Positions 9,701-18,027 of a stretch of DNA of 19,420 bases are shown here, in pieces. Source of the stretch: Boothiomyces macroporosus (lineage: Eukaryota > Chytridiomycota > Chytridiomycetes > Rhizophydiales > Terramycetaceae); NCBI GenBank assembly GCA_027604185.1, contig JADGKB010000184.1:1-19420 (forward strand), written 5' to 3'. How positions within the stretch are numbered: position 1 is the first letter of the stretch; each line of letters begins with the position of its first letter. The position numbers and the translations under genes are program-made. Under the pieces are notes generated by a model. The model was not told the origin of the DNA. It ran no database searches and worked only from the letters and a program-made list of their open reading frames with translations.

Positions 9701-10416
9701 CTTCACGGTACTTTTTAGATTCTTCTTTTTGTGTATTTGACTCAAAGATCAGCAGTATGTTGTGAATAGCTTCATGAAAGATTGAGCCAGCTTTTTCATA
9801 GGCTTTCATTTCCTTTTCCTGAACTATTGAAGACCTGCGTTGCATGAATGCAAGAACCAATCCAACTATTGGAAACACCAACAATAAAACCAGCGATAAT
9901 CGATAGCCTATATTAATAGAATATACTAGAGTATATAGCCAACGCTAGACCTGAAATAAAAGTCACAAAGTTCCTTATCAGAGGCGACACCCGTTCACTA
10001 ATTGTATCATGCAGCCGATCAAATTCCCTGTATTATTCCATAAATACTCATATGCGTGATTGAATTCATGATTGGTATGCCGTTCTCTCCACTCCAAATC
10101 GCTATTCAAGATTTTGCTAAACAATTTAGACTTTAATTTCTTGTGAGTTTTGATATACCTTTACATATTGAATCGAAAGGTAATGCCAGAGAAAACGCTC
10201 TACAACTGTGAATATCCAAGCTATTATTCCATAGATTGCACACATCTTTATCAGGTTTAAAATCCTGTGCACCATTTCTGACTCTATTCCTTTGTAGTTG
10301 GAAAATTCCTCGATAAACAGCGCAGTGAGATAGTTCCGAACCGGCATTGAGAATCCCATGATTACGGAAGACGTGGTTGCGAGCAATATGATTTTCCAGT
10401 TTTCCTTCAAGCTCAT
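6767..10416 (-). CDS. Full ABC transporter, ABCB/MDR type (TMD-NBD-TMD-NBD)
   Basis: Ten exons: 10416-10159, 10139-10048, 10027-9927, 9907-9132, 9111-9095, 9074-8833, 8810-8421, 8400-7962, 7939-7087, 7066-6767; introns of 19-22 nt; 3468 nt, 1155 aa. Likely an ATP-driven membrane exporter of lipids, peptides or xenobiotics; the substrate is not readable. NBD1: Walker A GGSGSGKST (about 368-376), Q-loop Gln in NQTTTLYSGTI, signature LSGGQIQR, Walker B ILLLDE, D-loop SALD, H-loop THR. NBD2: GPSGSGKST (about 956-964), LPQSPQF, LSGGQKQR, VVLFDE, SALD, THR. Both sites keep all catalytic residues. Hydrophobic helices precede each NBD. Two introns (9075-9094 and 7940-7961) must end in TG to keep both frame and motif spacing, and exon 5 is only 17 nt. 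Start is the first ATG after an in-frame TGA; it begins only 44 bp after the stop of the upstream gene. Confidence 0.93.
7940..7961 (-). other. Candidate GT-TG intron 8 of the ABC transporter
   Basis: 22 nt, starting GTAGATTC and ending CTAATACATTG on the minus strand. The upstream exon ends with two leftover bases (AAA AAA AG) and the downstream frame, fixed by FMKARELQKEY, needs exactly one base before TTG TTT ATG. Only an end at TG supplies this. The next AG gives the wrong frame. Confidence 0.65.
9075..9094 (-). other. Candidate GT-TG intron 5 of the ABC transporter
   Basis: 20 nt, GTAATTATAGATTAATCTTG on the minus strand: usual 5' end, usual ATTAAT branch motif and usual length, but TG where the other introns have AG. 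Removing it yields NIVLNNQTTTLYSGTI with the Q-loop Gln at the spacing found in ABCB proteins. The internal AG of TATAG would leave an in-frame TAA. Confidence 0.7.
9095..9111 (-). other. 17-nt micro-exon of the ABC transporter
   Basis: Exon 5 (AATATTGTTCTAAACAA on the minus strand) lies between two 20-nt introns and encodes NIVLN plus part of the next codon, the strand leading to the Q-loop of NBD1. Skipping it, with the flanking introns removed as one 57-nt piece, gives the wrong downstream frame. Confidence 0.7.
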
Positions 10417-10460
10417 TTTTCGAGATCAAAAATTTACACGTTTAAATGCTTTATTTTTAC
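10417..10460 (-). promoter_or_regulatory. 44-bp spacer between the phosphodiesterase and ABC genes
   Basis: The ABC gene starts 44 bp after the stop of the same-strand upstream gene. On the minus strand the spacer holds TATTTAAG and AATAAA, so it must contain both the 3' processing signals of one gene and the core promoter of the next, or the two could share a transcript. Confidence 0.4.
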
Positions 10461-13400
10461 TTAAATACTTATTTTACTAGTCACAGGTGCAGATTGGGAG
10501 TCGGATTGAAAAGTCACTTGTGGTGAATCTGATGTGCGAATTTTTTCCAATTCAGTTCCTCCAGTGGTGTATTTGAAGCGACGCGTTGTAGTGGCTTTGC
10601 GGATGTCGGTCCTTCCTCCAAAGGAAATAGGATAGATGGTTAGATCTAATAGATGATCCAGTTTTTCAAATTCTGTAGCGGGGACTCCTGGGAGAACATT
10701 TGGGTTGTCAATCTCCTGCTGCCATCTTTCCCGGTTCTCAGCCAAGTTTGCTAGACACTGTTTGATGTAGTCTGTTTTGGAAAACAAAAACCAAGAGTCG
10801 AATAGTGGGGTAACGAGAAAATCAATGAAACCAATTTGACTAACATTAATCAACGCTTACCATTTGGATATGTTGGTATCCTTTCGATCCATGAACTTTG
10901 AGACTGGGACGCCTTGAGCTTTTTCTCTATCGCCCTTAATCTTAGGTGAAAATTACCTGTCTAAAGAACTCTTCCATCACCAAATTAGTCCATCTCTTTG
11001 CTCTTTCAAATGTCTTTACTGGATTGCCCAAGTCTCCTAATTTGACCACCATTTCCATTACCAGGTGACGGTCAGCATCTTCCTCCAACTTTAGTGATGA
11101 TGAGGTAACTTTTCCTTTAAATTTGCTGATAAATTGGAAATGCTGTGCTAAATCTGTCGCCAACACAATAGATATGATCATTTTGCGGCACTGTCTGAAC
11201 TGATCTGGAGTCATATTTTCAAAGATATTTCCACCTGGCAGTTTTGATAGCTCAAATGCTCTTGCGACATGATGTGATTCAAGAACGGCAATGTCATTGT
11301 ACAAAACCGCCATTGGATGATTGACTTGAACCAAAAAGTTGTTGTTGATACCTGGATGATCCAAATCATGAACAGCACTGGCAATAATAATGCTGAATAT
11401 TTCCAGTGGTGTAAAATTGGTAACAATATCGGTGTTTAGCAAAAGTAGCACCGCAGCTTGGAGGACATCGGTTGCATGGATGCTATTGTGGTATGGTAAT
11501 TTGTTGTACGACGACTCTACTCTTTCTAAAAACGATTGTGTCACTGTCGTACTTAACGAAAATGTCTCAAACAAGTCATACTTTTGCAATAAATGCAGTG
11601 TCAAAAAGCACAGTGGAGATCCGTCTGTTATTTCTGCCAACTTGAAACAATCAAATTCTGGCGAGCAACATTTTTCTAATTCTGCATTGATTTCAGAAAT
11701 ATTTGTTTGAGATATAGCAGGTAGAATCATAGAAGGCTGCTGCATTTCCAGATCTAGATTCGTTTTGGAGTTGATCTTTCTTGGCATTGACGCAGATTCT
11801 CTCTTGTCAGAATTCTTTTGGTTTTTTGTCATTAACAAGGATGATTCAATCCATGTTTTGGTATCTTGGTCAATCCCTTTACCGTCTTTGTCATTTACTT
11901 CACCAAGGTTGGCAGCAAACAGCCCGTCTGATATCAAGGTGGAAAGAATAGCATCCAGTGTGTTTACTATTGGATCATTAGGATCGAATCGAGTTTTTAC
12001 AGTATTAATTGCGTCTAGAACTTTTTGCATTGGTGTTTCAACGTTATATTTCGGTACGTTTTGGCTATCTTTGTTTGAATTTTGTAGTGCCTGTGCCAAT
12101 TCTTTATTCTTTTCCAGCAGTTGAGCGTTTGCAATTGAAATAGACACTGGCGCCATGAGCGACTTTACTAGATTCACTCTTGTGTTATTAAACGATCCCG
12201 ACTGCAAGCGATTCTCCAAATATACCACACCTGTCACAATATTTTGGTGTTTAATAGGACAGCACAGAATTGATTTTGGCTGATTCAGTTCAAAATACTG
12301 GTCAGAGGTAAGGTTGCTGTCATTTGGAGTATCAAAGTATACTTTTGCCTCCTGGGTGCGATAGACATAGTTAAGTAATGCTGTTGGACAAACTTCGCTA
12401 TTTTCAGAAGAATCAGAGTTTATAATTTTCCTGAGCCTCAATATCCCCTTTTCCGCAATGAAAAACATTGCTTTCGTTGCACCAGTATTATTCATCAAGT
12501 GTCCCAAAATTTTGTTTACCAAAGTGTCTAAATCTGTTTCATTTGTAATGGAGTTTGTAACTTTTAATACAGTATTAATGTCAATATCAACTGGCTTGCG
12601 GCTATTGTTGTTTGCCTTCTGTGCTTCGGTACTGGTAAACAAGTCCATATCAGAGACAGTTTCCTTTGTCGAATATCGTGATTTTCGATGAGTGCTCATT
12701 CTTTTGCCCGTAATAGGAAACTTGACAGTTTCTGAATATTTTAGCTGCATTTCGATTGCTTTTCCTTCACATCCCCATTGCTCCCACAGAGAAAAAGCGC
12801 TTAACAGGAATACCTTGGCTATTCTTTTTGATTTTAGGGATAACCAGTGGTTGCCATATACTTCATTGATCCAAGCAGCAAAAAATAGGTTGTTGACAGT
12901 ATTTGCACCTTCAATTGCTTCCTCCATGTTTTCCATCACTCCAATCGTATTATTCAGTATTTTCTCCTATGGATTAGTTTGGATAGACCTTGAAAGAAAC
13001 CGCGAACGGATATTTAAATGCATGTTCTCCAGAAGGCTGGGCTTTGATATGCATATTTATAATTTCCAAGTAACTATCAATCCCCTGCAGCAATAAAGAT
13101 TTTTCTTCAGGTAGATTACTTTGTGTGTATTTTTCCGACTGAGCGATAATTATGCACAAAAGAGCATCCACGTACCTATAATTAAAATAACTTACATCCA
13201 AGTTCCTTTTAGCAACTCCAGGTTAGCAATCACATCCTCTAGTTGGGCAAAACGGCTATCTCTGTTGTATATAAAATTTGATAGGGCCTTTACATGCAAT
13301 TGCAATGCTTTGACAGTCGGCAAATGTGAATATTGGCTGTCACTGTCAATTAACGCATTTGCAATTCCTTCAAATTCACTAAAAACGAGTTCCCATGCTG

Positions 13401-16400
13401 ACTTGTATTGTTTATAAACTCCTGTGTGTAGCTTAAAGTGTCGCTCATATTCTTTGATTTGCGAAAGCGTCTTTCCAGTTGGCAGAATATTTGCTGAAGC
13501 AAAAAGGATCATCGAGTCAAATGCTAGACTGATATTTTGACTATCAAGTGCCAGAGAAACAATTTGGTTGGTCTTGCTGAAACAGTCGAAATATCCCGAG
13601 AAAAGACTGCCACCTGTTTGCAGGTAATACAGTGCCAGTGCTTTTTTCTCTACATCGAGAAATTGAACCCCTTCCATCACCAGTTCATGAATGTTACTTG
13701 CTTGTTTGAAATCATAAATGTCAAACTTATGTCCTACAAATTTTTTCAATACCACCGAGAAATAAATCATTGAATAGTCATTAACACCATCAGTAATAGC
13801 TAAAGTGGCACCCTAATGTTAATTGGAAATACAATCAGAGCAAACAAACTGGCAAAATCCATATTTTTCAGCTTAATTTGGCAAATCTGGAAGCAGTTGT
13901 AGATTAAAGAGCCTGCAATTTGATACTCTTCGCTAGTATGGCGTCTGCAAGCCAGTATTTCGGGAATTCCGTGATTATCCAAGAGCGTACTCAAATTTTT
14001 AATTCCTACCCTCTCGTCATCTTTTACCCAGCTAAAATTTGCAAGCAGTTTACCGAGTGTACAATTGGGAGAGATCATTAAGTTCAATGCATCTTCGACT
14101 TTGTTTTGGAAAATCAGCGACTGAATTTGGAGTGAAAAGCACTTTGATTTGTAGTTATCATCCAAATTAAAATGGGAATTGATGCTATGATACAAAAACT
14201 CAGCTCTCGAATGATCTCCAGCTTTCATGTATACCAAAATAAGTGCATATTTGATTTGAAACACCAGTTCAGAAAAAGCATCCGACGAGCATACGCCTTG
14301 AAGCTTATCAGTAATTTCTAGTGCTTCCTCCATTTGTGAAAGCGCAGTTTCACTTGAATATACAGATGAATTGAAGGCTGTCTTGTAGAAAATTTCAGCA
14401 ACGAAAAGCAGTTCCTCAGGGTCGGTGATCAAGTGGGAGATATTCTTGTAATGTTTTGCTGCATCTAGCATCTTGGTTGTGCTTTTTTCCTCTTGGTAAA
14501 CGTTTCGATAGTATCTTGCAGCAGATATTGCAAAATTTGTCTTTAACGTATCGTCCACCATTTCTAGTAGAGCGTCATGCACCGACCAATGACAAAATTT
14601 GTAACCTTGGATATTTTCCAAAGAGGCTGCGCTGCCAGCTTGCTGAACGAGAGAAGAGTGGCTATTTCCAGACTTGAGCGAAGTTCTATCAGAGGCAACC
14701 TTTTTTTGTGTATATATCGGATTCAAATATCCTTTTACTATCGCAACACTTAGGGAATTCATGATGTTTACAATTGGAGTGTTTAAAATGCCTGAAACAA
14801 CTCTAATATCAAATTTTAAGCCCAGGTAAGCACCACAGAGCAGAAGGGAAACGGTTTTGGAGTCAAGGTTGTGAAGGTCTTTCTTCAGGTGATCAATTTT
14901 GGTTTGCGCGACTTCTGCAGTGCTTTCAATCGTCTCTATATCCCACGTCCACAGCAAGCTCTTTTGGTCAAATCGGATAGTTTGATTTTTCTCGCATTGT
15001 TTAATTATTTCAGTGAGAGCATTGTAATTTCCTAAAGTTTTCCGGTGTAGCACTTTTGCTAGGTCAAGGGTGCTTTTAGATATTGGGTTGAGTAATGCGG
15101 TAAGGAACTCGTTCACTTCTTCCAGATTTAGATCACGAATTATCAATTTAGTAACGTATGGTCGAAGAATGTTCATTGCTTCCTCTTCAGAAATATCTCC
15201 CTGTGAGTCATCCGTGAATCCAACAAAAAAGTATGACGATCTCAATTGACTGTTGAGTAAATATTTTAGCAGTTCCAAACTTCCAGCTCCAGACATCATA
15301 TTTCCAAGATTTACAATTACGGGTCGATCAGATGAGCCGAATAAATCCAAGAACAGTAATATACATTGAAACAGAGCAGTCAGGTTTTCCCTCAAAATGC
15401 ATTCAACATTTTCTTTGATATCTGTGGTGACATATGAGAGGGAGGGAATAAATCGGCACAGTAGTCTGATATTGTCATCTCCTAATTGATTCTTTAGCTT
15501 ATCTTCCCAGCTTCTCAATTCCTCGGTTGATTCAGTCAAAATAATTCCTACAATTTGCTCCAAGACTGATTTGAATGCGGCATACGGCACACCATAATCG
15601 CTAATTGATATTTTTGCAGAGACTACATTAGCAATAATATACTAAGAAAAGCCCCCTTTGAAATCGCATAGTTTGTCAGCTTTTTGATGATTGCTGTTTT
15701 TCCTGCGCCAAAAGAACTATGTAGACATACAACAGTTGGCTTCCGTTTGGAGAAATCTGTCAAGTACCAATCATCGAATATTCCAAGCAACTGCCGAATT
15801 TCATTCACTCTACCTACGGGTTCAGACGAAAATCTAATAGTTTGGCTGTAATCTTTTTCCCCCACTTTCCATTCAAAATTTCGCAATGCTTCAGATATTT
15901 TTTCATTTGACAGTTTCTCGCTAATTCCTTGCGACTTTTTGAATGACTCAATTTGATCCAAAATCTTTTGAATGTCATATTTTATAGCACTCCCGATCTG
16001 ATATCTATCCGCCGGATCTTTCTTTGTCAGTTTCAGTATAATCGCTGAAATGGGTGCTGGAATAGTTTTGTTTACTTCAGACGGGCTTGGTATTTGCATG
16101 GCCAAATGCGAATAAACTATTTCCTAGTGTTAAAATCATTCATACTGAAACTTCTGCGTGCTTGAAGGGCTTGTAACCTACGAAGCATTCCCACATTGTA
16201 ATGCCAAGATTGTAAAAGTCAGAGCGATAGTCAATAACTCTATCGGTTCTCCCCGTTTGTTCTGCTTTAATTCAATTTTTACCTGGAGACACGTACGCAT
16301 AGTTTTGGTTAACGAAATGATAATGTGGTAAGTCGTCATTGCTCTGAGCATATATAAAGTTTGCAAGTTGTACATCAAGCTTATCATCCTTCTTTGTGAT

Positions 16401-16916
16401 ATATATTGAATCAGGATTGACGTTTAAATGAACATACTTTGCATGGTGTACTTTCTCCAACGACTGCACAACTTTAAAGAATATCTGCAGGAGCTCTTCG
16501 CCGGTCAATTGCGGGTGACTTATTTCTGGAGGTTTGTGTTTCACTAGTTCCAGGTGATCGTCGCTTGTAATTTCATGAGAGTGGTCGCGTGGAAGATAAT
16601 CTCTTAGTGGTGAATCGCTAAAGTATTCGTACACAGTTGCCAGGCACCCCTCTTCGTACATTTTTTCTACAGCAATTGGGTTTGGTATCAGGTTCTTTTC
16701 TACATATTTTCTTTCACTTTGCTGATTGATATGAGTTATTTTGTCGTACTCTGCCTGTAATAGCAGATTTATTCCCTCTTGATAGTAGGTTGCTGCGTAT
16801 ATGATTACATCCTTTTTTGCCCTTGATTTTCCTTTTACTATGGAAATTCCAGTCTCATTATTTGTCCCCAGTATTTCCAGGTGGTCATAATTGGGCAAGT
16901 CTATATAGTCACCCAT
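10461..16916 (-). CDS. Pseudokinase-AAA ATPase-GAF-cyclic nucleotide phosphodiesterase fusion
   Basis: Nine exons: 16916-16283, 16261-16146, 16123-15643, 15622-13833, 13812-13196, 13175-12989, 12966-10957, 10934-10861, 10839-10461; introns of 20-22 nt; 6288 nt, 2095 aa. Domains: kinase-like 1-280 with YVSP/EQTGR and VIDYRSDFYNLG; AAA-type ATPase with VGR (353-355) and Walker A SSFGAGKT (386-393); helical, probably TPR-like, 700-1280; GAF about 1402-1562 (KSILCCPI, VVYLENRL); class I phosphodiesterase about 1715-2030 with YHNSIHATDV (1767-1776), HDLDHPGINNNF (1808-1819), LESHH, GDLGNP and the nucleotide-binding Gln in CQIGFIDF. The first three parts and GAF match the architecture of fungal group X hybrid histidine kinases and related bacterial sensors, but a phosphodiesterase stands where the histidine kinase should be. 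Kinase and Walker B residues are degenerate; metal-binding residues of the phosphodiesterase look intact. Probably hydrolyses cAMP and/or cGMP under GAF control. The start ATG follows TAG. Confidence 0.93.
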
Positions 16917-17195
16917 CTAATAAGTGTTTAGAAAAATAGTGTTCGTAGAAATTAACACCTTGCCATTGTGTCTGAACAATGCAATACGTCAATACAATAT
17001 GGCCAATCAAATCGCGATAACCAGACCTTGACAGATTTGCATTATCACGCTGTGCTAGTCCATAAAGTTGAACTTTATGGACACCTACGCCTGTATTGTA
17101 ACACGCGGAGGGATTATGAGAGACATACATTGTAAGAAAATACAAACCTGAATGCAATCGGGTAAATGTATACTACTTGGTCTTTCTAAAGCGTT
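16917..17195. promoter_or_regulatory. Upstream region of the phosphodiesterase fusion gene
   Basis: 279 bp between two minus-strand genes. Directly before the ATG at 16916 the minus strand reads CTAAACACTTATTAG, which looks like a local intron 3' end, so a 5'UTR intron is possible. An 82-codon open frame across this stretch has no recognisable content. Confidence 0.35.
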
Positions 17196-17486
17196 TTATT
17201 GACAGTCAATGTAATCTGCAATGCCATTAATGAATCCACCGCACTGCTTCTCTGGAAGAATACCACCACAAATTACACCTCTGTTTTGGTCATTATTGAT
17301 AAAGAAGCAAGGAGCACTTCCTTGGAAATCTCTACCAGTTGCTGTTTTCCATTCGGTAGGAGCAGTACAGTAAGCCAAATTCCAGTTTCCATAATGAAAT
17401 CTAGGCTGGACGCAGACTTGGTTATCTGGACAATCATCCCAGGTTTGACAGGCGAGCGCTGAAGCAACAAAAAGCAAAGATAACAT
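17196..17486 (-). CDS. Small secreted cysteine-rich protein
   Basis: Single-exon 96-aa protein. MLSLLFVASALA is a short but typical signal peptide, with likely cleavage after ALA at residue 12. The 84-residue mature part has eight cysteines (13, 19, 25, 40, 60, 73, 82, 95), enough for four disulfides, starting with C-x5-C-x5-C in CQTWDDCPDNQVC and rich in Gly, Asn and aromatic residues. No catalytic motif is visible. It could be an extracellular effector, a wall or matrix protein, or an inhibitor; no family is recognised. A TATA box 25 bp upstream and a CCAAT box further out make it a well-defined promoter and suggest a very short 5' leader. It is expressed away from the nuclease-kinase gene at 18028. 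Confidence 0.85.
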   Translation of the reverse strand: MLSLLFVASALACQTWDDCPDNQVCVQPRFHYGNWNLAYCTAPTEWKTATGRDFQGSAPCFFINNDQNRGVICGGILPEKQCGGFINGIADYIDCQ

Positions 17487-17510
17487 TTTCTAGCACTGGC
17501 ATCATTTGCT

Positions 17511-17520
17511 AGCTTTTATA
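17511..17520 (-). promoter_or_regulatory. TATA box of the secreted protein gene
   Basis: TATAAAAGCT on the minus strand, 25-34 bp upstream of the ATG at 17486. This is so close that transcription must start very near the start codon. The dyad CCGAA-A-TTCGG lies just behind it at 17523-17533. Confidence 0.75.
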
Positions 17521-17536
17521 GCCCGAAATTCGGTCG

Positions 17537-17541
17537 ATTGG
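17537..17541 (-). promoter_or_regulatory. CCAAT box of the secreted protein gene
   Basis: CCAAT on the minus strand (ATTGG on plus), about 17 bp upstream of the TATA box. The spacing is short but fits a compact fungal promoter. Confidence 0.45.
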
Positions 17542-17546
17542 TTCTA

Positions 17547-17605
17547 TGCTCAAAGAGAATCTAACCAAATCTAGTCATCCGACTTTTGCTTTTTCTCTTT
17601 GAGCA
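17547..17605. repeat. 13-bp perfect inverted repeat in a divergent promoter
   Basis: TGCTCAAAGAGAA at 17547-17559 is the exact reverse complement of TTCTCTTTGAGCA at 17593-17605, separated by 33 bp. It may be a pair of sites for a dimeric factor controlling the secreted protein gene. Confidence 0.75.
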
Positions 17606-17704
17606 AATAAAGCAATGGCCCAGCTCTATTAAAATTCCAAACAAAGAACGGGTTGTTGCATATTACTTAGTATAGTCTCATTGACTTTGTCCACTTACCA
17701 CGCG

Positions 17705-17774
17705 GTCACATGACTTCATAATGTTACCTATACTAATTGAGCATTTCATCATTACTTTCTTGATGTCACGTGAC
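17705..17774. promoter_or_regulatory. Paired extended E-boxes GTCACATGAC and GTCACGTGAC
   Basis: GTCACATGAC lies at 17705-17714 and the perfect palindrome GTCACGTGAC at 17765-17774, exactly 60 bp apart. The TCACRTGA form is the target of Cbf1/USF/MITF-type class B bHLH proteins in known systems. They lie between the divergent genes starting at 17486 and 18028. Confidence 0.6.
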
Positions 17775-17811
17775 TAGGGAGAGACTTCAGCCGAGTTTGT
17801 AACATGACTCT

Positions 17812-17818
17812 TGACTCA
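17812..17818. promoter_or_regulatory. TGACTCA (AP-1/Gcn4-type) site
   Basis: Exact TGACTCA about 210 bp upstream of the nuclease-kinase gene. In fungi this 7-mer is the bZIP Gcn4/AP-1 site; here the assignment rests on sequence match alone. Confidence 0.35.
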
Positions 17819-17877
17819 GTGGAGGCACTTACCACACACCTTACTGATTAAGTCTGAGGCAGTTACACCAGTTTTTA

Positions 17878-17949
17878 AAAAAAGGGAAAAGGCATAATTC
17901 AGCAATTTATTTATAAGCGAGTTACTGAATTGTTCCTTTTCCCTTTTTT
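17878..17949. repeat. 28-bp imperfect inverted repeat (hairpin or small element ends)
   Basis: Arms 17878-17905 and 17922-17949 are complementary at 25 of 28 positions, with a 16-bp AT-rich loop. The outer part is A6-GGGAAAAGG / CCTTTTCCC-T6 and the inner part AATTCAG / CTGAATT. It could be a hairpin RNA, a cruciform, or a miniature inverted-repeat element remnant. It lies 78 bp before the ATG at 18028. Confidence 0.75.
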
Positions 17950-18027
17950 CAAAACATCCATTTGTCCCCTTTGGTGTTTCAAACATTGTTTTATTGAGGC
18001 TTATCATGAGAATTTCTTTACTTTTTC

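Larger units (their letters stand above)
17487..18027. promoter_or_regulatory. Divergent control region between the secreted protein and nuclease-kinase genes
   Basis: 541 bp without a gene. From left to right it holds a TATA and CCAAT box for the minus-strand gene, a 13-bp inverted repeat, two extended E-boxes, an AP-1/Gcn4-like TGACTCA at 17812-17818 and a long imperfect hairpin at 17878-17949. No clear TATA box is seen before the ATG at 18028. Confidence 0.55.

Noticed and set aside
6767..10416. Pseudogene explanation for the broken ABC frames
   Set aside because: All nine breaks are short intron-like stretches with shared ends, the spliced length is a multiple of three, and both nucleotide-binding domains keep every catalytic motif.
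11765..12124. 119-codon plus-strand open frame
   Set aside because: It lies antisense within the GAF-to-phosphodiesterase linker, which is clearly coding on the minus strand.
16265..16282. An 18-nt version of the kinase-domain intron
   Set aside because: Ending at the first AG gives PAEQTGR; ending three bases later (16262-16282, 21 nt) gives the canonical PEQTGR, so the 21-nt form was chosen.
16909..17157. 82-codon minus-strand open frame before the phosphodiesterase fusion
   Set aside because: It overlaps the start of the large gene, has no recognised motif and looks like chance.
17816..18007. 63-codon minus-strand open frame over the hairpin
   Set aside because: It is explained by the AT-rich inverted repeat and has no protein-like features.
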